This document shows positions 51,682-62,345 of a stretch of 64,000 nucleotides of DNA, piece by piece. The notes under the pieces were generated by a model. The model saw only the letters and a list, made by a program, of their open reading frames with translations, searched no databases and was not told where the DNA came from. The stretch spans positions 1,178,001-1,242,000 of the forward strand of contig NC_046675.1 of assembly GCF_003369915.1 (NCBI RefSeq). The letters are read 5' to 3'. Source of the stretch: Drosophila miranda. Lineage: Eukaryota; Arthropoda; Insecta; Diptera; Drosophilidae. A program made the position numbers and the translations under genes. Position 1 is the stretch's first letter; each line of letters opens with the position of its first letter.

Positions 51682-52387
51682 AGCGGATTCAATTTGGGTC
51701 AAATTACATTAGAGCCGCTTTCATAGACACAAATCAGAATATGGTTCGTGCGACCCGTTCCCCTAGCCACAGGTGAATCGGAAAAATCGATGCAATTTCA
51801 ATTGGTGGCAATTAGTCCATTATCCATTGTCCGCCCGATAATTGGGTTAATTGCAGTCACCCACCGTTGCCGTTGCCGTTGCCGCTTTCCTGCCGCGCCT
51901 GCAACTATGCCACACACTCGCGTGGCCCACAAATTACGTATATTCTGATGCCCACAGTTTGTTCTCGTTTTACTCCGTTTTTTATTGGACACTTGCTGGA
52001 AAAATGCAAAGGAAAACTCTGCTCACTCTGGCGGGAAAGTCGAAAGCGCTCTGATGACGATGTTATGCCTCTGCTGCTGCCGCTGCTGTTGCTGCTGCAC
52101 TTGCCACGTCCTGTGCGACGGTGTGAGTGGACGGACGAGTGAGAAACTACAGGCCCAGTACCCTTTCCTCTGCTTCTGCGAGTGCGCATTGCCCGCTGCA
52201 GGAGGGCCGCAGTGGCAGCGGAGGGGGGAGGGAGGCAAACAAATTGCGCGCATTTTTTTGTTTGCAGTTTTTACATTTTTTCTATGCATGTGGCAGGGGC
52301 AGGGGGCCAGAGGCAGAGGCAGAACGGAACAGAAAAAAACATTTCGAAAAGCTTAAATGATGAGGCAACAGGTGTGGGGTGGGAGAC
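51682..52387 (-). other. Spacer between the NME5-like and zinc-finger genes
   Basis: About 700 bases holding the zinc-finger 5' leader and the NME5-like 3' UTR. TTTATT at 51983-51988 (AATAAA on -) is a candidate polyadenylation signal for the NME5-like gene. CAG/CTG runs near 52.07 kb. Confidence 0.4.
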
Positions 52388-53599
52388 CTAATCAGCCGCA
52401 GCTGGAGCTGGAGCTGGGGCTTCTTCGGCAGCCACTGGAGCAGCTTCTGGAGCAGCTTCTGGCTCCGACTCGGACTCGCTTTGAGGCTTCGGTGGTGGAG
52501 GCGGCGCCACCGTGCTGTGATCCGACTCGATATCCGAGCTGGCGAGCTCCTCGCCTTCGCCCTCCTCCTCGACCTCCAAGGCTTCGTCCTTGGACGCCTC
52601 CTCCTCCGGAACAACTTCTTCGTAGACGATAACCTCCTTCCACAAGATCTCCTCGCCAACGCAGGCGGGCTCCTCGCTCTGGGGCTCCACGCGCTTGTCG
52701 AGATCCAGCTCGGCTGGGCACGGCTCGGAGCGATCGAAGCCGCCGCAAGTGACACACGAGGAGGATGTTAGCAGCATGGAGGAGTGCGGCGAGCTGCTGG
52801 ACAGCAAGGAACTGCTGCTCTTGGACTTCTGCTTGTCGCGCGGCTGGGCGTCTCGCGCGGCCGAGGGATATGTCAAGACAGTCTGCTGCGCCTTGTTCTG
52901 GATGCCCACATCGGGACGCTCCAGGCACTGGTTGCTTACTTGCGGCAGCTTGGGGTTGCTGCGCACCAAGTAGTCGGCTACGCGCATCTTCCAGTTGTCC
53001 TGGCTGCAGTCCGCGTTCTGCAGGATGTGGTAGACCTCGCCGATCAGGGGCTTCAGCATGGGTCGGTTGCAGAACCTTTGGCGCTCGAAGAAATCAGTGG
53101 GCTCGTGAATGTCTGAGGGTGTCCAGAGAGATAGAGGGATCTCAGTGAATGAACTCCAATCTCAATCGAATACTCACAGTTCGGAAAGATGAAGTTGATC
53201 TCGCGAGCCACGCTCTGGGCGTGCTTGGTCACGTGTATGTTGCGCTCTAGGTCCGCGGACGTTCCGCTGCGGGTACAGTGATCACATGGAATGGAAGAAG
53301 TTTCCTGCGAAGGTAGAGCACACTTACAAGTAGCAGATCATGGTGTTGAGCAGCGTCTGCACTGCATTCTCTTTGGTCACAATGAAGGCCTCCGAGACGC
53401 CCTTGGACAGCAGTATAACCTCCAGCATGAAGCCCTGCTCGTCGGCATAGTCCGCATAGAACTCGGCCGCCAGCTCCGGGGAGAAGGCCAGCTTGCGGCT
53501 ACCCTTCAGCAGGAAGCCCTCGGCCAGCAGTTTCAGTAGCACCGGACGACGCTTGTGCAGATAGTCTGGCTTTATGATCAGCAGCGAGGTCTCAAACAT
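52388..53599 (-). CDS. NME5-type NDK-like protein with Dpy-30-like motif
   Basis: Three exons, 53599-53328, 53266-53178 and 53112-52388; 361 residues. The N-terminal nucleoside-diphosphate-kinase-like domain (about residues 1-125) opens with TSLLIIKPDYLHKR, keeping the NDK IKPD motif. The active-site block N-x-x-H-G-S-D is replaced by RNIHVTKH: the His is in place but GSD is lost, so kinase activity is doubtful. About residues 138-175 (PMLKPLIGEVYHIL to YLVRSNPKLP) match the Dpy-30-like helix pair that follows the NDK fold in NME5. The tail is Ser-rich, then Glu-rich and Ala/Pro-rich. NME5 is a radial-spoke protein of motile axonemes, so a sperm-tail role is inferred. I recall CG15547 as the likely D. 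melanogaster counterpart. It lies head-to-tail between Sap-r and the zinc-finger gene. Confidence 0.85.
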
Positions 53600-54299
53600 G
53601 ATATGATACTAAATATATAAGGATCCAGGAAACTATGGGAATTTTTGCAATAAGTGTGCTGCTTTCTGTTGGTTTTTGAAATATAATTGTACACGATTCG
53701 ACTGCTTAAACTACGCCCACTGATCCGTAGTGGCTTTCGGGTTGACTGGCTGGAGAGTGAGCGAGAAAAAATCCTGAAATTTTCGGATCCAACACGGTAC
53801 AAATGGCGATACCTTTTTCGTTCAGTTCGTTTTGATGACGAGACACTGTCTAGCTGATTCTAGCCGAACGAACAAAGCGAGTACCGAATGCAGAGCTCTT
53901 AAAGACACACAGTTGGGGGCGATGTTCGGATTCGCTAATATTTATATTGAATGTACGATTAGGTTACAGCTTAGTGTTAATTTTAGTTTCTGTTACAGTT
54001 CAACTTGTTCAGCCCGGTGTTCGCGTGCACTTTAAAATCATCTATTATCTTCATCTTCATCACAAATCTTCATCTCTTAACCAATTTAGAGCCGAATTTA
54101 CAACCAAAATCAATCCAAAATACGAGTGCGGAAATATAGTAAGTAAGGGTCGGTCATTTACAGTAAATCGTTATAGAATGTAAACGGATTATGTAAAGAT
54201 ATATGTATATATAAAGCGTGGGACTGTGTCACCCTTCTCCTTCTCCTTCACTGCACACATCATCACAATGCGGCTGTCGCGAATCACAGGATCGGCTGC
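53600..54299. other. Spacer between Sap-r and the NME5-like gene
   Basis: About 700 bases, AT-rich in places. It must contain the Sap-r 3' UTR and the NME5-like promoter. No canonical AATAAA on the - strand close to the Sap-r stop was seen. TATATA-like sequence precedes the NME5-like start (near 53610-53620), too close to be a normal TATA box. Confidence 0.4.
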
Positions 54300-57200
54300 T
54301 TAGGCTGCAATCAGAAATTGGGATACTCGTGAGTGGTGGGATATGAAATTAATGGCTAAATAATTTACCCGAAATCCTGGCAAAGGCCAACGAAGACTTC
54401 TCGCTGTCGAAGCACTTGCCGATCTCGGCGCACACGTGCGACTGATCCACATAAGGTCGCTCGGACAGATGCTTAAAGCTGTTGCCATAGATGGAGATCA
54501 TTTTAGAGCACTACCGAGAGGGAAGATAAATTAAATAACATCTGGTTGGGGGTGGGAGGGTCTTAGGAGCCTTACAATGCTGTAGTACTTGGCTGGCAAG
54601 TTCTCGCAGGCCACCGAGGTCATTTCCACTGTGGTCACATCGGTATCCTTCGAGCGGGCGCTGAGGAAGGGCAACAGGACTTGGGTGGCGCCGTGGCAGA
54701 CACCGCACTCGATCACCTCGTCGGTGACCACTTGGCTGAAGCAGAGCTGCAGCTTCTGGCACACCTCCTTGGGCGGCACCTTGCTGAGCAGATCGATGAC
54801 AGCGGCGGCGTAGCCCTCGACGAAGGTGTCGCACGGCTTGCGGACGGTGGCGGGCAAGTGGTCGCACACTGCCAGAATGGCACGCTTGATATCGTCCTGT
54901 TCGGTCTTGTTCTTCAGATCAGCCTCCAGCTTGGTCATGATGAACTCGCAGAGGACGCAGGTGGGCGGCTCCTTGGGCTTGGGCGACTCCTCGAGGCGGG
55001 CCAGCTGATCAGCCGGATGGGGCAGAGCAATGACATCGTACTTGAGGGCCTCGTCAATTTCAACTAAAGGGAAGGACGTTATTTGTGCTGCTTCTGCCTG
55101 CCTCGATTCTGGCTCTACTCACGATCATCCAGTTCGGAGAACAGGCACAATCCCAGTTCGGCGCAAATCAGTTTGGGATCCATCTCCTTCAGCAGGAGGT
55201 CGGCAATCTGGTCTCCGAATTTGTCGATCAACTTGTGGCACTTGCTGGCAACCGGCTTCTTGAGCTTGTCGCACGACTGCTCCAGGGCCTGCTTGATGCT
55301 GTCCTTGGTGGGGTGCTTGCCCATCTTCTTCTCGACGGTCTTCACGAGCTCCTCGCAGATCAGGCAGTTCGGTGCACCATTGTAGTCCCTCTCGAAGACC
55401 ACCTCAATAGGCAGTTGCTCGAGGGAGGCCACCTCGTTGAAGAACATCTCCTCGCTGCTGCTCGATTCGTCATCTTCCATGCTGATGCCCATGTCGTCCA
55501 GATAGTTCTTGGTCTTGGGGCACAGTTTGAGCTGCACGCAAATCTCCTGCGGCTTGAAGTCGGTGATCAGCAGGTCGATCAGTTCGTTGGAGTACGTGTT
55601 CACAAAGTCCACGCACTCGGACCTCAGCTTGCTGGGCAGATGGACGCAGAGACCGGCCAGAACCTTCTTGATGTTATCCTGCACAAAAACACAAACGTTA
55701 GAGAAAGATCTCCACGAGTGTGGGACTCCTGTGGGATGCTCACCTTGGACTTGTTGTCGCGGATCTTGATTTGCGCCTGTTCGACGGCAAAGAGGCACAG
55801 CGGGCAGGTGGGCTGGTCCTGCTGATCGCCGGAGGTCACGGGCACCGGGTGGAACACCTCGATGTCCTCCTTGTTGTCTACGTTGTGGGGGCACATTTGC
55901 AGCTTGGGGCACACTTCGCGGGGATTGAGTCCCTGGACAAGGAGGGCGATCACGGCATCTCCGTACATCTCCACAAAGTTGCGGCACTGGCCGGCCACGC
56001 CTTTGGGGAACTTGGTGCACATGTTCTCGACGGTGTGCTTGATCTCGTCATCGGTGGCTGGGGTGGCCAGGGTCTCCTGGATGAAGTGCAGCAAGTACTC
56101 GCAGATGGTGCACAGCTCGCCGCCCTCCACGAGCAGGCTGGGATTCGCGGCACCCATCAGATGGTCGATGGGCAGCTGCATGCCGATGAGCTGGTCCTGG
56201 GTGAACTTGGGCTCGTGGGCTCCCAGCTTCTGCAGCTTCGTGATGGTCACCTGCACTTGGGCGGGCTCAATGGCGGGCAGGAGAGGCATGATCGGGGCAA
56301 CAGGTGTGGCGTGTGGTCCGGCAGCGTTCTTGGGGCAAACGCCAATGAGGAAGCAGGCGCCGTTGGCATCCAGCTTATTCACCAGGGTGTTGTAGATCAC
56401 GTCGTAGTACTGGTCCACGATGCTGATGCACTCGTCCTTGAAGCCGCGCGACTGCTTGCAGAAGCCCTCCAGCACCTGCTTGAACTCCGTTTCCGTGGTG
56501 TTGGCCACGAGGACATCGCGCAAATGCTTCACCAGCTGCTCGCACAGCGCGCAGGGAATGTCATCGCCGGCATCGAGGGCAACCAGTGCCTCGGGCGCCT
56601 GCTTCTCCTCCTCGTGCTGGTGGTACCGCGAGGCACACACTCCCGAAACGTGGCAGAGCGCGTCCGTGTTCAGATGCTGGCGCACATGGTCGTAGATTTC
56701 GTTGAAGTACGACAGCACAATGTTGGCGCAGGCGTCCGAGAAGCTGGACAGCGAGCCGCACACGTGCAGCAGCTGCTCGACCATGTCGTCGCGGTTGGTG
56801 GCCTCGAACTTCTCATGCATCATGTACGAGAGCAGGTTGCAGTTGCCGCAGGACAACTGGTTGGGCTTCAGGATCACACTGGTCTCCTCCTCGGACGAGT
56901 CCTCCTCCTGTACCTTGCCTTCGAGTGCGGCCTGGTAGGCGCCCTTCAGCTTCTCATCGATGGAGGCGCTGTTGCAGAGCCCGGCCACTGAGCAAACTTG
57001 CTGTGGAATCGCCGACAAAGAAGTATAAGCATAAGGGGGTTCAATGGATTGCGGGAGAGCAGACTCACGTCGGGGTTCATTTGGGAGGCCAGGGCCTCGA
57101 CCAGCTCCGGCAGGAAGTCGTCGGCCATCTTGATGCACTCCTTCTGGATGGGCTTGATGGGTATCAGCTTGCAGGAGCCCTCGAAGACCTCCTTCAGCTC

Positions 57201-58924
57201 CTCCTCGGTCTCATTGCTCTTCAGTTGGTCGCGGGCCTGCGTCACCATGTCCTTGCATATCTGGCAGATGGAGTCCGTGTCCACGGGCACCACCTTCTTC
57301 TCCCACACGGTCTGGATGCAGTGTCGGGTGGCCCGGCATTCCTTCGAGTTGCTGCAGCGGATAGAAAACAAAGAAAACAAAGATACTGTCAGCTTGAATT
57401 TCTCCGAAAACCCAACCCCGATAAGCCCAAAGAACGAAAGCAATTAGGATATGGCTGATGCAGCAGTAAAACCGACCGAAGCGCGGATCAAATGACCCGC
57501 ATTCGTAATCGGATGACCAAGGCGCCGAGTCAGCAGAGACAGAACCGGAGGGATCAGAGTCCACCACTGGAAAGGGAGAAACCACGAGATGGGGCGCTTC
57601 CCTTTCAGTTGAATGCACCCGCAGAGCATGTGATTACTGCTGACTGATGGATAATATTGGATAATATTTTGCATGGCTCTGGTCCGTTTATTGGTCTGAT
57701 TGAATCTATGGAGTGGATTTCGATGTGCTAATGGCTAATGCCTATTAACAACAACAACACAAATGTGTGTTTTCCTTTTGCCTAAATACAGACAGAAATA
57801 CACGTACGTCTAGGGAGAGTGGGGCGGGGGGGAGGAAAAACAACAAAAGATAAGCACGGAAACGTCTTGAATACATATGTATGTGGCTATGTATGTATGG
57901 GTTGTATATCTGGGTACATCTACACAAATATTATATGGTTGTTCATTTGTGGTGTATGTGATATTGTTTTTAATATTTTCAGCAATGGCGACGTTTTTTT
58001 TGTCAAACAAAGAACGGTTAAGAGAAATGCTGGATTTTCCTCGAGAGGTGTTTAAAAATAAATCAATCAAAGAACAAAGGAATCGGTTATGGTACTATAT
58101 GGTAAACCCAGCGATAAGTCCAACGATAAGGAACCCCGTTTGTAAGAACTACACCCGTACCGTATGTGACACATGCATTTGGGATTAGTCAGGTTCAGTC
58201 ATATACATAGTTATGCCGATAGCGAGCAGAGCAGAACAGATCGGCTGTCAAATGATACCCAGATCGCATGAACTCTGTCTTAGTCATGCAAATAGTGGGG
58301 CGGGTGATGAAGCAGAGACTGATTAACTTTGTTCAGCTGCAGGCGTCGGATTGTTAATTCGATTAACGGCAAGAGCGTCGAAAACAAAGCGCACTGGAGA
58401 ATACAGAGAGAGAGAGAGAGGGAGGCAAAACTGCAAAACAAGAATAGGACGGAGGAACTAGAGCAGTCGCCACAAAGGTTATCGGGAATGGCGACGACAG
58501 TCGCGACTAATACTATTGCGGTGATTGCAGATTGATTGTCTTATCGTTGGGAAAGGAACACTAATGGCTCGCAAACAATGAACAAACGGGGAGAGGCCAT
58601 TGGGTTAAGAACTGCTGCTCTTCTCGCCTAGATAGATTTCCGATGACTAGGCACTTTTCCCCACCCCAACGCGCACTGCACTCACCTTAAATTGTCACAC
58701 CAGTAGGTGGGTCCCCAGGTGCATTTGCTGGCGCCGACCAGTTGCTGGGCGCCACCGCTGACAGGCGACGAGGAGGCGATGCCTGAAATATTGCAACACA
58801 CATAAACATACACATATATTGTAGTTTACAAATCAATCACGCTTAAAACGCAATTTGCACCTATGACACACAACTTACCGCAGGCACAAACAGCCAAAAT
58901 GGCCAAAAGGCCAGCTCTGCGCAT
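54300..58924 (-). CDS. Sap-r: Saposin-related prosaposin precursor
   Basis: Eight exons: 58924-58879, 58782-58686, 57351-57069, 57000-55744, 55678-55123, 55063-54576, 54510-54369, 54304-54300; 957 residues (I recall about 953 in D. melanogaster). Prosaposin is secreted or sent to lysosomes and cleaved into saposins that present sphingolipids to hydrolases; fly loss causes lysosomal storage and neurodegeneration. Signal peptide MRRAGLLAILAVCACG; a saposin-A-type domain (CTWGPTYWC...ECRATRHC); then eight saposin-B domains, each with the C-x2-C...C...C...C-x5-C pattern, for example ICQICKDMV, CGNCNLL, CALCEQLV, CTICEYLL, CPLCLFAV, CLICEELV, CVLCEFIM and CGVCHGAT. Linkers are acidic. The last coding exon contributes only one Ala codon completion and the stop. 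Every frame joins without breaks. Confidence 0.97.
57352..58685 (-). other. 1.3-kb intron 2 of Sap-r
   Basis: The longest Sap-r intron. It splits the saposin-A domain between its Trp-rich half and its ECRATRHC half. It contains TATG-type simple repeats near 57.88 kb and no exon-like sequence. Confidence 0.55.
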
Positions 58925-58982
58925 TTTGTTGATTGTTCTTGGATTGTTTGAAGAAGTTGAGTGGGGGTCGGGTAAGCTTCAC

Positions 58983-59011
58983 TGTGTTTTCGTGGACTGA
59001 TTGTTTTTATA
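58983..59011 (-). promoter_or_regulatory. Candidate Sap-r TATA box and start site
   Basis: TATAAAAA on the - strand at 59011-59004 and an ACAGTG initiator-like sequence with A near 58983, 28 bases apart. The leader would be about 59 bases. Confidence 0.45.
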
Positions 59012-59530
59012 AATCTGGAAAAGCGAACTGGAGAGTATTGTAAGTAAGGGGGTGCAGAGGCAGGTGGTAACGTTAAAAGTTTTTCCTCCGATTCAGCTCT
59101 CGGATTTTGTCGCACAAATATTGCTGCTCGTTGGGTGTTTTCGATCGCTGTTCGGTCCGGACCATTACCTTTTGCCACGATTTTTTGATTTTGTACGAAC
59201 TTTACACTTTGTTTCTAGAAAATAAAAAAATTGAAAAATATTGGCAAATGCAACCCTGTCGATGTTCGGTTCTATCGGATTCCCACTAAAGCCCCCTCTA
59301 TTTAAATAGTTCAACTACTTGAGGTAAATGGCGGAAAATATTACTGATTGTTAATTCTTCTTGAGGATTCATGCCATCTCTACTATGAACTTAAAAAAAA
59401 CCACGATATTTTTCAGCTGAACTGCGCTAAAATGATTCAATTTTCATTATTTTCAGTGGAAAATTGAAATACCCCCTTGGCTTATAATGGGTTAATCGTT
59501 CTCCGTCAAGGATTGGAAACCATATTCCTC

Positions 59531-59690
59531 GATTTTGATATTCCGCTGAATATTACTGGCTAGATAGAACATTTAGCCATGCCCACATAATTATATCCGA
59601 TTAATTAAACTATTCTGAACTTGAGTCGCTTATTTTAGACACATGCTTTTATTGCAATTTGCGTAGATAGAGGTTTTAGCGAAATAAGTG
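59531..59690 (+). repeat. Diverged direct repeat, copy 1
   Basis: Shares ordered blocks with copy 2 about 200 bases downstream: TTTTGATATTCC..TGAATA, ATGCCCACATA, TATCC, TGCTTTTATTG and AGGTTTT. Spacing between blocks is largely preserved. Confidence 0.7.
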
Positions 59691-59731
59691 AAACAAAAAA
59701 CAAGTAGCGACAAACGAAAAAGGAAATTGCT

Positions 59732-59890
59732 CAATTTTGATATTCCATTGAATAATGCTGACAAACTAAATCTCTAAGCAATGCCCACATAGTTTTATCC
59801 TATTGATGAATAAATTTTCTTCCAGATTGGCTAGTTTATAGTCCTTGCTTTTATTGTATTTTGGATAAAACAAGGTTTTTATGAATGTTC
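59732..59890 (+). repeat. Diverged direct repeat, copy 2
   Basis: Second copy of the unit at 59531, with the same blocks in the same order. Neither copy has an ORF of note. Origin unknown: old local duplication or two copies of an unnamed short interspersed element. Confidence 0.7.
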
Positions 59891-61721
59891 GAAAATCTGC
59901 CCCACAAATCCAATTGAGATGGCAGTGCTTCGATAAGTCGCGACAGCTGATCGCTAGTGGTGGTTATAAAATTTAAATCGATGCTGTTATCGATGCTGTT
60001 ATCGACTATTTTGTAATTAATAAACTTGTGCTGCCAGACCGCTGGAAAATGGTAATGCGCGCTGCCAGACCGATGGATTTGTGTGTCGGCGGGAAGTTTG
60101 AAATTTCGCCACGATTATTTTATGTTTTTTTCTATTTTCACAAAAATTTGTAATGTAACACAAAGCTGTTGTATGTATGTGGTGAGGGCAAACATAAAAT
60201 AATGAAATAATGACTTTAACATCACGACATACTATTCTTGATAGATTCTCAAAATAACTCTAACTGGTGTTTTAATCGATTTGAAATCGCAGATTTAATA
60301 ACATATCGCCGCGTGAAAACTATGACAATAACCATCAGCGGTGGCCTTGAACTTTTGCTCGGCTATCAATACGCCCATAAATGTGTAGGCAGCCCAACCG
60401 CTTAACCCCCTTTGCGCGGCGGTTCGATTGGGACGACAGACGACTCGCAAGCGCACATTAAAATATAGAGAAGCAGAGAACAATTCCATTGTAATTATGC
60501 CCCACAGCCCCACAGCTGAGGTAAATTGATTGATGTAAACGCGAATGGGAACGCACACGATTACATTACCGGAGGGAGGGACGGTCGGACCGGCGGACAC
60601 ACTCGATCTATAGTGTCTGTCGTGTAATGTTTGCCTGGGAAAATGAATAGTAAAAACAAACACTTTTCGGCTGCGATGGCGATGTCTATCAGAATGTAAC
60701 TCTCCAATTTGTTTGCGTATCAAATTTTGTATGAGAAACATCTTGAATGTATTTCGCAGATGCATAGATACATTCTCGTCGACTGACAATGAGCATGAGC
60801 CCCACCGATTGAAAGTCGAGGTCATCCAGTGGCGGCGGTCGGCGCTTGGCACTTGGTTGGTGGTTGTCTTGGCAAGCGAAATGCCAAATGCAAGCCAATC
60901 CACGATCTATCCAATATGGCTATATCTGTGTCAAAACCACCACCAATTCGGCTGGCCAGGGGCTTAGAAGGAAACCTGAAACTGGTCGCGTTGACCCTGA
61001 AGCCAGATGCCTGCATCGCCATTCGGTTCTTTAACTAAATTTTAATTGCACTGCCACCAAATTGAGGCTGCACTTGACCATTGGTAGTGACACAGTGTCT
61101 AGGTCTCGGTCCGAGCGATAGTTTGGCCAGAACAAGCCGCCAAGGCGCCATGCAATCATGGCCAATGCCATTGGGAAAGTGCTCGGACCACAACCATTGG
61201 TGGGGGGGTGTGGAGTGGAGTGGAGTGGTGTGGAGGAAGGTAGTTATGGCAGAGTTTTGTTGCGTGAGAGAGAGATTGTACTCTAATTGCCGGCCGTGTG
61301 ATTGCGAAGACAAGACACGCCGCAAGTGCGTCACATAAAGACCATCTAATAGCTAATTGTTTGCCCCATGTCTGACCCCTTGTGCAACTTCCTTTCCCAT
61401 GAGACGTGCTGAAACCCAAATGGATAGTACTCTGCGCTTAAGAGATCAAGTAGATCTCCACTCTCTAGACTCTATGCGGAAATGAACTTGACCTTATCGA
61501 CGGGCCCAGACCGCTAGCTGGCCAAAGCCAAATGCGAGCTAATCAATTCGGCAACAACAACAACAGCCCAAGCAGCGGAAAATACGAGTTGCGCCGCCAT
61601 AATTTGTGAGTCAAATAGTGGGGCGGCTAATGATAATAAACGAACGGAACAGTAACAAAGCCAAGCGCCAGCCAACCCAAGGAACAAAATAACGAAAAAG
61701 TTAAAATCTACAACTTTTATT

Positions 61722-61943
61722 TTACTGCAGTCTTTGGCCGAAGGCTTCGGAAGACTTCTTCCGCACGTAGTCCGAGATTTCCAGATCAAGTTCAAGCTCC
61801 AAGCTTCGAGAGCTGCTCTGCTGCCGATACAGAGAACTATATGTAGAAGCAATGAACTGAAACATAGTTTGCTTTGACCCATTGAACTGCTTAAAAACCC
61901 CCTTAAACATAAGCAGGTTTTTGACTTGAGTATTGAAATGCAT
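61722..61943 (-). CDS. Small unrecognised ORF with adjacent poly(A) signal
   Basis: 73 codons from ATG at 61943. The peptide includes KNLLMFKGVFKQFNGSKQ and a Ser/Leu/Glu-rich helix ending FGQRLQ. The TAA is followed within two bases by AATAAA on the same strand. Composition is protein-like without microsatellite runs. No family recognised and no clear promoter. It could be a terminal exon sharing a transcript with the ORF at 62085-62345, but I found no good donor to connect them in frame. Confidence 0.25.
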   Translation of the reverse strand: MHFNTQVKNLLMFKGVFKQFNGSKQTMFQFIASTYSSLYRQQSSSRSLELELDLEISDYVRKKSSEAFGQRLQ

Positions 61944-62084
61944 TGCTTAATGTCGGGACGGCGCGAACGCCATTCCCGGCTACCAAAAATTACACGCACG
62001 AGTTATTCACATTAGGAATAATCGCAGAGGTCAACTCAGCCTAAGTATGAGATATCTGTACATACATATATTCGAAAACTAATA

Positions 62085-62345
62085 TTATATTATTCTTGAT
62101 TGAAAAATGTCGCTGTCCTCAACTTCGACAGTAAATTCCTTAAGCTTCTTTGTCTCCATCTGAAATTGTTTATTCTCAAGTTCAAGAGGAGTATTTTCTG
62201 GAATTTTGTTTCCCCAAAAATATTCCAAGAGCGGAAGAAGTGGAAACGGTCTTCGTGATGAATGAATAAAAGCCACCACCATGTGGCCTTGATCTTGAAA
62301 TTCAAGAAGGTAGAGGCTGCCCTCCATATAACATGATTCGAGCAT
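62085..62345 (-). CDS. Small unrecognised 86-codon ORF
   Basis: ATG at 62345 and a stop at 62085-62087. The peptide has alternating hydrophobic and polar segments (MEGSLYLLEFQDQGHMVVAF, then PLLEYFWGNKIPENTPLELE) and an acidic end, and looks like a folded domain fragment, not noise. A branch-point-like CTAAT and a TAG lie just upstream, so it might be an internal exon. No domain recognised. Confidence 0.3.
   Translation of the reverse strand: MLESCYMEGSLYLLEFQDQGHMVVAFIHSSRRPFPLLPLLEYFWGNKIPENTPLELENKQFQMETKKLKEFTVEVEDSDIFQSRII

Noticed and set aside
55720-56991. 423-codon + strand ORF opposite Sap-r
   Set aside because: Antisense shadow of the large Sap-r exon 4; composition is Leu/His/Gly noise.
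60295-60903. 202-codon minus-strand ORF
   Set aside because: No ATG-proximal context, domain or splice signals; could be conserved non-coding DNA but not supportable as a gene.
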